The notes under the pieces are model-generated. The model did no database searches, had not been told where the DNA came from, and saw only the letters and a list, made by a program, of their open reading frames with translations. From Paenibacillus aceris (GTDB lineage Bacteria; Bacillota; Bacilli; Paenibacillales; NBRC-103111), in assembly GCF_017874035.1 (NCBI RefSeq), contig NZ_JAGGKV010000017.1, positions 1 through 64,000 on the forward strand: a stretch of DNA of 64,000 nt, read 5' to 3'. A program made the translations under genes and the position numbers. This document shows positions 1 to 8,555 of this stretch, piece after piece (within the stretch, counting starts at the first letter, position 1; every line of letters starts with the position of its first letter).

Positions 1-19
1 CGTTGTTACGTTGTCTCAT
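1..19 (-). CDS. Start of an unidentified CDS, cut by the left edge
   Basis: Reading leftward, an AAGGGAGG ribosome site (about 28-36) lies 9 nt from an ATG at 19, followed by five further open codons (MRQRNN) before the window ends. The good Shine-Dalgarno spacing is the only support; the product cannot be named. Confidence 0.45.
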
Positions 20-108
20 TCCGCTCGCCTCCCTTTATATGAATAGTACCTTATTTCCCTAGGTACTCTCCAATTTAATTAGGGGGCTTAATAGTGAAGG
101 GACACTAC

Positions 109-226
109 AATCCTCTATTCTGCTATTTTCGCTGAAATGTAAGCTATTTCGGGCAAATAAGGCCCTGTAGTTCCCTCTGGGGGCTGAAATTGCCCGTTTT
201 GCTCAAATAGCGCCCTGTAGTTCCCC
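109..226. repeat. Dispersed intergenic repeat, copy A
   Basis: Contains TCCTCTATT, then twice a block of the form AAATARGNCCCTGTAGTTCC, the second preceded by GCTCAAATAG. The same ordered blocks recur at 17801-17971 and 51451-51620. The copy is non-coding and lies between two leftward genes. The family is diverged rather than identical, which fits an old non-autonomous repeat. Confidence 0.6.
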
Positions 227-259
227 TATGATCAAGCGAGAATCCCCTGCCAAGCACAC

Positions 260-300
260 AAAGGGCTGTACAGAAAGTAGAACTTTCCGTACAGCCCTTT
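260..300 (-). terminator. Terminator of the FMN-riboswitch transporter gene
   Basis: AAGGGCTGTAC...GTACAGCCCTT forms a stem of about 18 bp with one mismatch, directly after the stop codon of the leftward transporter gene. The flanks are T-rich on the plus strand and moderately so on the minus strand, so it may act in both directions. Confidence 0.7.
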
Positions 301-315
301 TCTATTTTAGCTAGA

Positions 316-1284
316 TCAAGCCGCTTTCTTGCTTTGATTGCGGCCCATCGCCCACAGGGTGAGCCAGATCAGGATGAAGCCCGCGAGCTGGCCTACGGTT
401 AGCTTCTGCCCGAAGACAACCCAGTTCATGAGCACACCAACTGCCGGGAATGCCAGTTCCGCGAGTGTTGCGAAGAACGCCTTGGTCGAGGACAGCCCCT
501 TATAATACAGGAGCATAGAGAGCAAGCCCGGGAAAAACGCCTGGAACAACAGATTCACCGCAATAAGCGTCAGTCCTCCGCCAGTGCCGGTTACGTGCCA
601 GACATCTCCGCTCGCCAGAAGCACAACCGTCAGCAATGGAATAGCGAGCAGGAATCGAAGTGAAGTGACGATGGGGAAGTCCAGCTTTTTCTGCAGCAGG
701 AACTTGCCCATGACGGTCGAGCCGCCCCATAAGACAGCAGCCAGAATCGAAAATAGGCAGCTTATAGTGCCTAAATCCTTGAGGCCCATTTCTGGCGATG
801 AAAAGCCGAACGTCAACAGATACGTGCCAAGTAGCGCAACGGCAATATAAGCAAAAAATTTAGAAGGCAGCGTTTCTTTGAGCATCACGCGGGCCAAAAT
901 AATTGCGAATAAAGGCTGCAATTTCTGCAGGAGCAGTATGGCGTTCGCATTGCCGTGCGCAAAAGCCGCCGTGAACAAAATGGTCGCAACCGCCGATCCG
1001 CCCCATGAGATGAACAGCAAAGCGCCAATGACCGCAAATGTCAGCTTACCGGCTAAGGTCTTGCGGTACTTTACCAGTACCGGCAGCGCATAACAGGCAA
1101 GAAGCAAATGCTCGATAAACACGATTTGCGCCGAGGTAAAGCTTTTTAACAATAAGATCCGAAAGAGCGGGTCGAGCCCCCAGAGCGTGGCTCCAAGTGC
1201 CACATACCAAACTCCGCTGATACCGCCCCAGCGTGTTGAAACCACATCTGCACGCTTTGTTCCTAGCTTAAATGCATTTTCCAA
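316..1284 (-). CDS. EamA/DMT-family transporter, candidate riboflavin transporter
   Basis: A 322-residue inner-membrane protein with about ten hydrophobic segments arranged as two EamA repeats, typical of the drug/metabolite transporter superfamily. The start is TTG at 1284: AGGAGG lies 8 nt upstream, and the nearby ATG is out of frame. The leader carries an FMN riboswitch followed by an intrinsic terminator, so expression should fall when FMN is plentiful. From that regulation I infer movement of riboflavin or a related flavin, most simply uptake. RibN of Gram-negative bacteria is an EamA-type riboflavin importer; ECF-RibU is the usual Firmicute solution, so this would be an alternative. Family assignment is firm; the substrate is inferred. 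Confidence 0.85.
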   Translation of the reverse strand: MENAFKLGTKRADVVSTRWGGISGVWYVALGATLWGLDPLFRILLLKSFTSAQIVFIEHLLLACYALPVLVKYRKTLAGKLTFAVIGALLFISWGGSAVATILFTAAFAHGNANAILLLQKLQPLFAIILARVMLKETLPSKFFAYIAVALLGTYLLTFGFSSPEMGLKDLGTISCLFSILAAVLWGGSTVMGKFLLQKKLDFPIVTSLRFLLAIPLLTVVLLASGDVWHVTGTGGGLTLIAVNLLFQAFFPGLLSMLLYYKGLSSTKAFFATLAELAFPAVGVLMNWVVFGQKLTVGQLAGFILIWLTLWAMGRNQSKKAA

Positions 1285-1330
1285 TTCAAAAACCTCCTAA
1301 GGAATTTTGAATTGAACCCTCTGAAAGAGA

Positions 1331-1364
1331 CAATGCCCCCGCTCGTCGATCAGCGGGGGCATTG
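1331..1364 (-). terminator. Expression-platform terminator of the FMN riboswitch
   Basis: CAATGCCCCCGCT and AGCGGGGGCATTG form a perfect, very GC-rich stem between the aptamer and the TTG start at 1284. On the transcribed strand a T-containing stretch follows. This is the expected OFF structure of a transcription-terminating FMN riboswitch. Confidence 0.8.
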
Positions 1365-1408
1365 ACAAACAGACCTGCCAAAAACATAAGTTTTCGGGCA
1401 AGCTGTTA

Positions 1409-1553
1409 TTCACCTTCTCCCATCCGGACTTTAACCGTCGGCCTTGGAATTCCACCAAGTCAGTCCCAGCCTAACAGGCCGGGAGTCGCGGGCTTAGATA
1501 CAAACGCACGTATCCTCACCGCCGGTAGGGAATTTCACCCTGCCCCGAAGGTT
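1409..1553 (-). ncRNA. FMN riboswitch (RFN element)
   Basis: Read on the minus strand it has the hallmark RFN segments in order: GGGGCAGGGTGAAATTCCC, ACCGGCGGTGAGG, GTATC, CCCGCGAC, GGCCTGTTAGGC, TTGGTGGAATTCC, GCCGACGGTTAAAGTCCGG and ATGGGAGAAGGTGAA. These make up the closing stem and the five-arm junction that binds FMN. It is followed by a terminator hairpin and then the transporter gene. No riboflavin biosynthesis gene is nearby. Confidence 0.95.
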
Positions 1554-1640
1554 CAACTTCTATTGAAGTGTATCTTATCATGTTACAGTTTAACTGGCAA
1601 TACATTTTTCGGACCGTTGGCGTGAAAAATCTAACAGCCT

Positions 1641-2210
1641 TTACTTCATTTTGGAAATCGGAATATGGAAATACAGGATCAAAAAGGCGGCTCCGGCAAA
1701 ACACAGCAGCCACGCCCACAATGGCTTTGTAAAATGCAGGCGCAGCCCAATGAACATGAAAACCCAGACCGCAATGGACCACCAAAAATTCCAGTTATTA
1801 TGATAGGTGAGCATTTTTATTAGCAAGAACAGACCTTCAATGCCTGTAAATATAGCAGACCAAATAGCAGCATAAACGATTTGTTTCCAAAGATGCGATT
1901 TGAACGGATACTTGGAAAGGTACACCAACACAATGCAAGGAAGATTAGTAAATGCAATAAGGAAATCTGCAATCGTATGATTAGGAGTGACCGCGGATTG
2001 ATGAAATTTCCAAAGTGAATAATTATACATAAGAAGGCTGATGAAAAAGTCCACGCAGATAGCAAACAGAATGGTCGGATAATAGGTTCTCCAATTTCTC
2101 CAATCCCCTAAAAGCCAAGCTGCAATCAAGCATAACAAGGCAATAATTATAGGTAAATACGAAGCAATTAACGCTGTTACGTGACCCATCACATAGCTCC
2201 ATTCCTGCAA
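1641..2210 (-). CDS. CBO0543-like multi-pass membrane protein
   Basis: A 189-residue, very hydrophobic protein with about five or six predicted membrane segments and an NNWNFWWS motif near residue 140. That motif and the overall pattern match the 5224-5754 protein, so the two are paralogues of a family known from clostridia and bacilli with no established function. The proposed TTG start at 2210 sits about 6 nt after GGGGAG; a GTG/ATG a few codons downstream is possible. It is a single gene, leftward, between the FMN riboswitch and a DMT transporter. Confidence 0.65.
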   Translation of the reverse strand: MQEWSYVMGHVTALIASYLPIIIALLCLIAAWLLGDWRNWRTYYPTILFAICVDFFISLLMYNYSLWKFHQSAVTPNHTIADFLIAFTNLPCIVLVYLSKYPFKSHLWKQIVYAAIWSAIFTGIEGLFLLIKMLTYHNNWNFWWSIAVWVFMFIGLRLHFTKPLWAWLLCFAGAAFLILYFHIPISKMK

Positions 2211-2314
2211 AGTTTACTCCCCTGTTCAAGCTAAACAAATGATACTATGGTTATTATTTCTATTCATGCCGATTCGTATGAAACAGAGAGCAATTAACTT
2301 ACAGGCCTGCACAT

Positions 2315-3220
2315 CTACGCGGTTTTTCTTCTTTGCATCAACGGCTTCAAGCTGTCCAAATTCGCACAAATCGTTCCGGCGATAACGGTCAACACGCCTG
2401 CAGCCGTTACCCAAGTGATTGTCTCACCGTAAAAAACGACCCCAACGGCCAAGGCAATCAACGGAGATATGTACAGCCACGTTGCCGGAAAGACCGGGTT
2501 AGTTTTGGCAACTAACCAATAGAACAGACTATGTCCCACCATCGAGCCGATTACGATTAAATAGAGCAAAGAGCCGGCCGCTTTTGGAGAAAATATAAGC
2601 CGGACATCCACATGTTCTGTGAACAATGACAAAAGCAGCAGCAGCAAGCCCCCGCAAATCATCTGGGCCGCGTTCAACGCAATCGGCGAAGCCTCAGGGA
2701 ATTGCTGAATGACACGTTTGGAGTACAGGGCGCCACAGCAATAGAACAGCTCACCGACCAGAATCGCCGTGCTGCCAATCACCCAAACGATATTAGCGGA
2801 TACCGCGAGTTGCGGGAGCAGCAGGATGACAATGCCTGCGAAGCCAAGTATGCAGCCGAATACGGAGAGCGCTGTCGTCTTCAGCCGCAGCACAAAGGTT
2901 TGCAGCACGAGAATCATAATCGGACCGGTAGCCGATAAAACGGCGGCAATCCCTGAAGAAACATATTGCTCGGCCCAGTACAAGGTGGAGAAGGTTCCGA
3001 AGGTGAGACCGATCCCCGTAAGCAGCATTTCTTTGCGGAATAAAAGGCCTAAGCTCGCTTTTTTCCTCCAGATCAACCAACAGAACAGAAGCAGACCTGC
3101 AATGAAAAACCTCAAACCCGCTGAGAAAAAAGGTGGCGCAGAAGCATCTACCCCAACCTTAATCGCCAAAAATGTCGTGCCAAAAATAAGACATATAAGC
3201 AAATAATTAAAAATAATCAT
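2315..3220 (-). CDS. EamA/DMT-family transporter divergent from a MocR regulator
   Basis: A 301-residue inner-membrane protein with about ten TM segments in two EamA halves, opening with the typical YLLICLIFGTTFLAIKVG helix. ATG start with AAGGGGG upstream. It is transcribed away from the MocR-type gene at 3348, and the 127-bp gap carries a perfect tandem repeat overlapping its leader. Divergent MocR/transporter pairs usually mean that the regulator controls the transporter, often for an amino-compound or vitamin B6-linked substrate. The substrate here is unknown. Confidence 0.85.
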   Translation of the reverse strand: MIIFNYLLICLIFGTTFLAIKVGVDASAPPFFSAGLRFFIAGLLLFCWLIWRKKASLGLLFRKEMLLTGIGLTFGTFSTLYWAEQYVSSGIAAVLSATGPIMILVLQTFVLRLKTTALSVFGCILGFAGIVILLLPQLAVSANIVWVIGSTAILVGELFYCCGALYSKRVIQQFPEASPIALNAAQMICGGLLLLLLSLFTEHVDVRLIFSPKAAGSLLYLIVIGSMVGHSLFYWLVAKTNPVFPATWLYISPLIALAVGVVFYGETITWVTAAGVLTVIAGTICANLDSLKPLMQRRKTA

Positions 3221-3232
3221 AGCTGTTCCCCC

Positions 3233-3256
3233 TTGGTATGTATCTTGGTATGTATC
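3233..3256. promoter_or_regulatory. Tandem 12-bp repeat, candidate MocR operator
   Basis: TTGGTATGTATC occurs twice head-to-tail with no spacer, in the gap between the divergent transporter and MocR genes. Characterised MocR proteins bind direct repeats. A minus-strand TATGAT (3254-3259) overlaps the repeat and has only a poor -35 (CAACTG), as expected for an activator-dependent promoter of the transporter gene. Confidence 0.6.
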
Positions 3257-3347
3257 ATACTAGGTAAGGAACAGAACAGTTGCTTGAGAGCAGAACAGAT
3301 CCCCAATGATTCCTTTATTATAAAATTAAAAGAGGGGGGCACGATCG

Positions 3348-4793
3348 ATGAAGAATTCGCTATCGTCCGGGAAAGAAACTAACCTGCTTTTCTTACAGGC
3401 CTATGACTATATTGTTACCCGAATGGATCGCGGGGAGTGGAAAGCACACGACAAGCTCCCCTCCATCCGGCTTCTTGCGCAGGAGCTGCAGGTGCACAGG
3501 CTGACCGTTTTTCGAGCTTATCAGCTGCTGAAACAGAATGAGAGAGCTTATGTCAAGGAGAAATCCGGCTACTTCGTAAGTCCTTGTAAACCGGAGGAGC
3601 ATGTCCTGCCTGAGCATGCGGATGCGGAAAGCACCCGTTTGTTCACATCATCCAGCGCCTTAAAAAACTCCTTGTCTGAAATTCAACAGATACCCGTCGA
3701 ATATCAATTCTCACAAGCACTGATCGATCCCAATCTGCTGCCGAATCTTTTTCTGTCTGAGCATGTGAAGAAGGTTTTCGACATCTATCCAAAGCTCATG
3801 GGCACCTATTCCAGCGCCCAAGGGGATGAAGAGCTTCGCGAGTATCTGTGCCGTTACATGGTTCGGCATCATAATATCCAGCTAACTGTAAACGATCTTC
3901 TGATTACCACAGGAGGCCAGCAGGCGATTGACCTCATTTCACGGATCTATATCCGTCCGCTGGATTCAATCTTAGTCGAGCGGCCGACATACAGTGCTGC
4001 CCTCGATATTTTCCGCCAGAAGGGAGCGCGGTTTATTCCTGTCGAAATCACCCCGGACGGCTATGATCTGGCGAACGTCGAGAGGCTCATGGAGAAACAC
4101 AAGCCGCGACTTTTCTACATGAATCCCACCTTTCATAATCCAACGGGGTATACCGTCCCCGCGGCACAACGCAAGCAGCTGGTTGAACTGGCTGAACGCT
4201 ATCGCTGTCTGTTGATTGAAGATGACGCCATCCACGAGATGTACTTGGATCAGCCGCCCCCTCAACCCATGTTGACTTACGACACAGAAGGATGGGTGGT
4301 GTACCTGCGTAGTTTTAGCAAATATATCGCGCCTGGGCTGCGTATTTGCGCTGTTATGGGAGGTCCCTCGATCATCAAGTCGCTCATTACGGCCAAATCG
4401 TTGGCCGACAACGGCACACCGCTCGTCAACCAGAAGATGTTCCTGCATTACTTTGAATCGCCCCGGATGCAGCAGCATTTGGAGAAGCTGCGCATCGCCC
4501 TGCAAATTAGAAAAGAAATCGTGGAAGAGGAATTGGCCTCTACGGGATGGCATTGGGTCAGTCCCCAAGGCGGCTTCAATCTGTGGCTCCAGCTCCCGGA
4601 TTTCATACCGGTTGATCAGCTGTTGGAAGATTGCCTCCGGGAGTCTGTCTCTTTCGTACCGGGGGAGATCTGCGATCCGCTCAAGGAAATGAGGTCTTGG
4701 ATCCGTTTAAGCTATTCCTTCGTGAATGAGGAGCATTTGCGGGATGGCGTCAGACGGCTAATAAAAATTGCCGGACGCTATGAAGCCCAGTAA
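3348..4793 (+). CDS. MocR-family PLP-dependent transcriptional regulator
   Basis: A 481-residue protein. An N-terminal GntR-type winged helix (about residues 10-85) is joined to a full fold-type-I aminotransferase domain (about 115-475). The aminotransferase part has the NPTFHNPTG motif and the SFSK lysine that binds PLP. Such proteins sense PLP-ligand adducts and switch transcription rather than act as metabolic transaminases. The ATG follows AGAGGGGGG by about 9 nt. The divergent DMT transporter is the likely target; self-repression is common in this family. Confidence 0.9.
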   Translation: MKNSLSSGKETNLLFLQAYDYIVTRMDRGEWKAHDKLPSIRLLAQELQVHRLTVFRAYQLLKQNERAYVKEKSGYFVSPCKPEEHVLPEHADAESTRLFTSSSALKNSLSEIQQIPVEYQFSQALIDPNLLPNLFLSEHVKKVFDIYPKLMGTYSSAQGDEELREYLCRYMVRHHNIQLTVNDLLITTGGQQAIDLISRIYIRPLDSILVERPTYSAALDIFRQKGARFIPVEITPDGYDLANVERLMEKHKPRLFYMNPTFHNPTGYTVPAAQRKQLVELAERYRCLLIEDDAIHEMYLDQPPPQPMLTYDTEGWVVYLRSFSKYIAPGLRICAVMGGPSIIKSLITAKSLADNGTPLVNQKMFLHYFESPRMQQHLEKLRIALQIRKEIVEEELASTGWHWVSPQGGFNLWLQLPDFIPVDQLLEDCLRESVSFVPGEICDPLKEMRSWIRLSYSFVNEEHLRDGVRRLIKIAGRYEAQ

Positions 4794-5223
4794 CATCATT
4801 AGCTTTAGGCAAGAAGCGAGGAAGAAAAATAGTTGGCGTAGACCGCGCCCATGTTGCGCACAATCCAATCCGCATTCACGCGCGCTTGCTGGGATTGATG
4901 AAAAAGGACGCAACTTGGATGTGAACGGCGAGGCTGAAATCTCTATGTTGTACTCTGTACAACATCTTGGCAGTGATTAAGCCCCGATAGCCCTCTATGT
5001 TGTACTTAATACAACGTTATGAGCGGAAAGAGGCCGATTTCGAGGCCATTCCGTTAAAATGATTGTATTTCATGCAATCAAATGCGGCTATACAGGGTGA
5101 ATATGGCTTTTACATTGCACAAAATAGAACATAGACCCTAGCCCCCTTCCTTGCAAAAAAGAAAGCCAGCGCGATGTTTATTCACGTTCCCTTTTGAAGA
5201 AACTAACGGATAAACAATAATGG
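4794..5223. other. Non-coding interval with TTGTAC-type palindromes
   Basis: About 430 bp with no credible gene. It holds ATGTTGTAC-TCT-GTACAACAT (4945-4965), ATGTTGTACTTAATACAAC (4997-5015), a GATTGTA...TGCAATC pair (about 5060-5078) and CATTGCACAAAAT (about 5113). These match the style of the hairpins in the tandem array at 30703-31470, so this looks like a decayed relative of that repeat. Confidence 0.55.
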
Positions 5224-5754
5224 GTGTTTCTACTCACTTTAGGGGCTTTTTCCGTGATCTTATTTACCAATCTAATATTCGTGATAACTGCAATCCTTAC
5301 ACGAGCCTATAGACAATGGCAAAAATATTATGATGTCATGCTCTTTGTTTCTTTCTGCAACCTGCTCTATAACTTCATCTGTAAGGAACACTTAAATTGG
5401 GCATATAATCCCGATCTTTTGTTAACCCACAAAACGGCTGACATTTTGAATACATTCGTTTTGCTTCCCACCACAACTCTCCTTTATCTGTGCCACTTCC
5501 CTACTGACAAACTCAAAAAAGTAATCTATTATCTCATTTGGGTGACCGGTTTTTCGGCTATTGAATATATCTGGTTTTTTTTCGGCCGAATCACCTATCA
5601 TCATGGATGGAATTTTGTATGGTCAATCGGATTCTACTTCCTCATGTTCCTTACGATCAGATTGCTTCACACCAAGCGCGCGATTGGGCTGTTTATATCT
5701 CTAATTTCGGTCGTGTTCTTGGTCATTTACTTTAAAGTCCCTTTGCAGGAATAA
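5224..5754 (+). CDS. CBO0543-like multi-pass membrane protein
   Basis: A 176-residue hydrophobic protein with about five membrane segments. Its HHGWNFVWSIGFYFLMF stretch matches the YHNNWNFWWSIAVWVFMF stretch of the 1641-2210 protein, so the two are paralogues. The first available start is GTG at 5224. No good Shine-Dalgarno lies at the right distance, and a competing ATG at 5220 opens a short ORF in another frame; the gene may be weakly translated. It ends in a hairpin shared with the convergent ThuA gene. Function unknown. Confidence 0.6.
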   Translation: MFLLTLGAFSVILFTNLIFVITAILTRAYRQWQKYYDVMLFVSFCNLLYNFICKEHLNWAYNPDLLLTHKTADILNTFVLLPTTTLLYLCHFPTDKLKKVIYYLIWVTGFSAIEYIWFFFGRITYHHGWNFVWSIGFYFLMFLTIRLLHTKRAIGLFISLISVVFLVIYFKVPLQE

Positions 5755-5755
5755 A

Positions 5756-5803
5756 AAAAGCTGTTCCAGTTGGTCAGATAAGACCTTCCGGGACAGCTTT
5801 TTA
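5756..5803. terminator. Bidirectional terminator
   Basis: AAAAAAGCTGTTCC...GGGACAGCTTTTT lies between two convergent genes, with A-runs on one side and T-runs on the other. It can therefore stop transcription from both directions. Confidence 0.8.
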
Positions 5804-5812
5804 GTCTAGTGA

Positions 5813-6550
5813 TTAAGCTTTAACCTTCGCTTTAATTTCTTCAAGCGGCTTATGATTACCGTATTTCGGATACTCACGGGTAGATGGAGCAGCCCACTGA
5901 ACCGCATTGGAGATGACGCGGCGGATTTGCTCATTGTAGTACGTACGGTATGTCTCATGACCTGGGCGGAAGTAGAAAATCTTCCCGTTGCCGCGATTGA
6001 ACGTACAACCGCTGCGGAATACTTCCCCGCCTTCGAACCAGGAAACCATAATCAGCTCGTCCGGCTGCGGGATATCGAAGTGCTCGCCGTACATTTCCTC
6101 AGCTTCAAGATCGATGTACTCCCCAATGCCTTCCACGATCGGATGGCCCGGAGCCACAACCCAAAGGCGTTCTTTCTCGTCCGCTTCACGCCACTTAAGA
6201 TCGCAGGATGTGCCCATCAGCTTCTTGAACACTTTGGAGAAGTGTCCGGAGTGCAGCACGATCAGCCCCATGCCCTGCCATACACGCTTTTGAACGCGAT
6301 CTACGATCTCGTCCTGCACATCGCCGTGTGCTTTATGTCCCCACCAGATCAGAACATCCGTGTTATTCAAAACTTCCTCGGTCAAGCCGTGTTCTACATC
6401 ATCTAACGTCGCATAAGTGATCTCGACATTTCCGCTGATGCCTTCGCCAATTGCTGTATGGATCCCGTCCGGATACGCGGCGCGTACGATTTCACTTTCT
6501 TTTTCATGACGAAACTCGTTCCAAACCGTAACTTTTAGCTTCTGACTCAT
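5813..6550 (-). CDS. ThuA-domain protein (trehalose-utilisation family)
   Basis: A 245-residue cytoplasmic protein with a class-I glutamine-amidotransferase-like fold. Motifs include DVLIWWGHKAHG, GLIVLHSGHFSKVFKKLMG and the C-terminal RGNGKIFYFRPGHETY. ThuA proteins act in disaccharide catabolism, probably with 3-keto intermediates, without a fully settled reaction. The start is set at the ATG at 6550 because GGAGGG lies 9 nt upstream; a longer frame opens 12 codons earlier but has no ribosome site. It is divergent from an AraC regulator at 6761, its likely controller. Confidence 0.85.
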   Translation of the reverse strand: MSQKLKVTVWNEFRHEKESEIVRAAYPDGIHTAIGEGISGNVEITYATLDDVEHGLTEEVLNNTDVLIWWGHKAHGDVQDEIVDRVQKRVWQGMGLIVLHSGHFSKVFKKLMGTSCDLKWREADEKERLWVVAPGHPIVEGIGEYIDLEAEEMYGEHFDIPQPDELIMVSWFEGGEVFRSGCTFNRGNGKIFYFRPGHETYRTYYNEQIRRVISNAVQWAAPSTREYPKYGNHKPLEEIKAKVKA

Positions 6551-6760
6551 CTTCTTATTCCCTCCAAGAAAAGCGTATTCATTCATATTGTTGAGTATAG
6601 TCCGTCCCTTTCCTGAATGAAAGGCAAGATTGTGCCTATTTATTATTCAATAGTGTCCTTTGCATGTAAACAATGTTATACTTTCTCTTGATAAATCTTA
6701 CCTTTAGCGACATTTTACATATTCAAAAATGTCCTTCCCCATAGAGAGGTACTAGAATCC

Positions 6761-7696
6761 ATGGAATCCCTACACAGCGCTTTCACTGAAATTGTCAATG
6801 AAGAAGTCATCTATCAGAATCCGCTGCTCTTCCTAAAAATATGGGAGCTAAACTCGGACTCTGCCCTTTTCGGTCCGCCTGCCCCCTGGTGCTGGCATTC
6901 ACATCGGCAAGTTGAATTCCTTGTCGTCATGGAAGGCCTGCTCGCTATTCAAACCAAGCACGAACATACGGTATTATCGGCTGGAGATGTGATGGTTTTA
7001 GGTTCCTCTCAGCCCCATCGGACGTACAAATACTCCGCAGGCCCCTTGCGCCAAATCGTTTTCCAAATCGATCTGAAGCAGCATTTTGACCTCAGTACGA
7101 TGCCTTATCTACACTGCTTTTCGGAGCTGACGCACCCGCTTGAGCAGTTTAATGAGCTGTTTCGGGGCAACCCGGCTGTGAAGCAAGCGGCCTATGATCT
7201 CATTCTCCAGATTTACGAAGAGTCGCTATCCCGTAAGATTGGCTACGAACTGGCCATTAGCGCGGCGATTAAAAACCTGCTGCTGCTTTTGCTGCGCAAT
7301 GACAATCGCGATCTATCTGCGCATGCCGAGGAGTCCGGAATCGCTCGCTTGCGCCCGGCGCTTGATTTCATCGATGAGCATCTGAGTGAACGGATTACGG
7401 TTGAAGACGTCTGCACCCTGCTCAATTTAAGCTATCATTACTTTATTAAGTATTTCAAAAAAGTGATGGGGATATCCTTCGTGGATTACGTGAATTACAA
7501 GCGCATCAAAAAAGCCGAGCGTCTCCTGCTAACAGGCGACCTCAGCATGATGGAAGTAAGCTTTGAGGTTGGCATCCTCAACATGGCACAGTTCTATAAG
7601 CTGTTTAAGCGGCATAATCAATGCTCGCCCAAAGAGTTCAAACAACGCATGCGCAGTCAAGCGGGGGCTCCCCCCCTTCTGACGCATGCGGATTAA
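6761..7696 (+). CDS. AraC-family regulator with cupin sensor
   Basis: A 311-residue protein. The N-terminal cupin-like domain (about 35-150) has WCWHSHRQVEFLVVMEG and GDVMVLGSSQPHRTY. The C-terminal double helix-turn-helix (about 205-300) has the usual FKRHNQCSPKEFKQR end. Cupin-AraC proteins normally sense a sugar and activate a neighbouring gene. The 210-bp gap to ThuA (6551-6760) should hold the shared control region, but no clear operator stood out. Confidence 0.88.
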   Translation: MESLHSAFTEIVNEEVIYQNPLLFLKIWELNSDSALFGPPAPWCWHSHRQVEFLVVMEGLLAIQTKHEHTVLSAGDVMVLGSSQPHRTYKYSAGPLRQIVFQIDLKQHFDLSTMPYLHCFSELTHPLEQFNELFRGNPAVKQAAYDLILQIYEESLSRKIGYELAISAAIKNLLLLLLRNDNRDLSAHAEESGIARLRPALDFIDEHLSERITVEDVCTLLNLSYHYFIKYFKKVMGISFVDYVNYKRIKKAERLLLTGDLSMMEVSFEVGILNMAQFYKLFKRHNQCSPKEFKQRMRSQAGAPPLLTHAD

Positions 7697-7701
7697 ATGC
7701 A

Positions 7702-8523
7702 TCAGCCTGGCAAGAACCCTTGCTGGCTGACGAGGACACGCTCCTGCGGGAAATGCCGCAGGAGCTGTTCGTGCACGCGCTTGTAAGCATCCGGACTGTA
7801 CCAGTCCAAAAGCTCCAGCGCGTCATAAATCGCGCGCACGCCGATACGTGCCGTGCGCCTGCCCCCACTGCCATCGCCCATGAAGTAATCGTCGATGCAT
7901 ACCCGCTCCACGATGCCCGCCAGCCGCTCGGCGAACTGCTCCGAGCTCGGCAGCGCCGGCGCAATCGTGGCCTGCACGGGAATGCCGCGTGCTGCCAGCT
8001 CGCGGAGCGCTTCCATCCGCGCCGGTATCGGCGGCGCGGACGGGGTGAACGCTCGGCGGACATCCTCGCGGTCCGTCTCCACCGTCATGCTGACTCGGAC
8101 GCGGTCGCCGAGCAGCTCCAGAAGGTCCGCGTCCCGCTTCACCAGCGGGCTGCGGGTCTGAAGGAACAAGAAGTCCGGCGGCTGCACGGACATCGCCTCC
8201 AGGAGCGAGCGGGTGATCCGCTCCTTATGCTCGCTCGGCTGGTACGGGTCCGTCGCCGAGGACATGAAGATCGTGACCCGGCCTTTGCGCCTTGCCTTGG
8301 CCAACTCTTTCTCCAGAAGGGCGGCCGCATTTTCCTTCACGTCGACCCATGAACCCCAGGGCTCGCTGCGAAACAGCGCCACCGGCATCTGTCTCACATA
8401 GCAGTAGGAGCACGCAAAGGCGCAGCCGGTGTACGGATTCAGCGTATGCGTATATCCCTCCAGAAAGCCGCTGGCTTTGGTCAGCAGCTGCTTCGCCGAC
8501 TTGCGGTTCACATCGATCTGCAT
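7702..8523 (-). CDS. SPL-family radical SAM protein in the adaptive-response operon
   Basis: A 273-residue protein with the radical-SAM cluster motif Cys34-x3-Cys38-x2-Cys41 (TGCAFACSYCYVRQ), then SATDPYQPSE and QTRSPLVKRD, as in the spore-photoproduct-lyase superfamily. It is shorter than true SplB (about 340) and resembles the uncharacterised SPL-like group. The ATG at 8523 follows AGAGGTG by about 6 nt; a GTG twelve codons upstream lacks a ribosome site. It lies 32 nt after ogt, last gene of adaA-ogt-SPL, so it may repair or process a DNA lesion. That role is inferred from context. Confidence 0.85.
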   Translation of the reverse strand: MQIDVNRKSAKQLLTKASGFLEGYTHTLNPYTGCAFACSYCYVRQMPVALFRSEPWGSWVDVKENAAALLEKELAKARRKGRVTIFMSSATDPYQPSEHKERITRSLLEAMSVQPPDFLFLQTRSPLVKRDADLLELLGDRVRVSMTVETDREDVRRAFTPSAPPIPARMEALRELAARGIPVQATIAPALPSSEQFAERLAGIVERVCIDDYFMGDGSGGRRTARIGVRAIYDALELLDWYSPDAYKRVHEQLLRHFPQERVLVSQQGFLPG

Positions 8524-8555
8524 GCGTTCACCTCTCTTTTCTCTTTCCCGTGCTC

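Noticed and set aside
5852..6406. Plus-strand 184-residue ORF
   Set aside because: Lies inside the ThuA gene on the opposite strand and has no family resemblance.
7621..8352. Plus-strand 243-residue ORF
   Set aside because: Antisense to the SPL-family radical SAM gene with its cluster motif; Arg/Ala-rich shadow of GC-rich codons.
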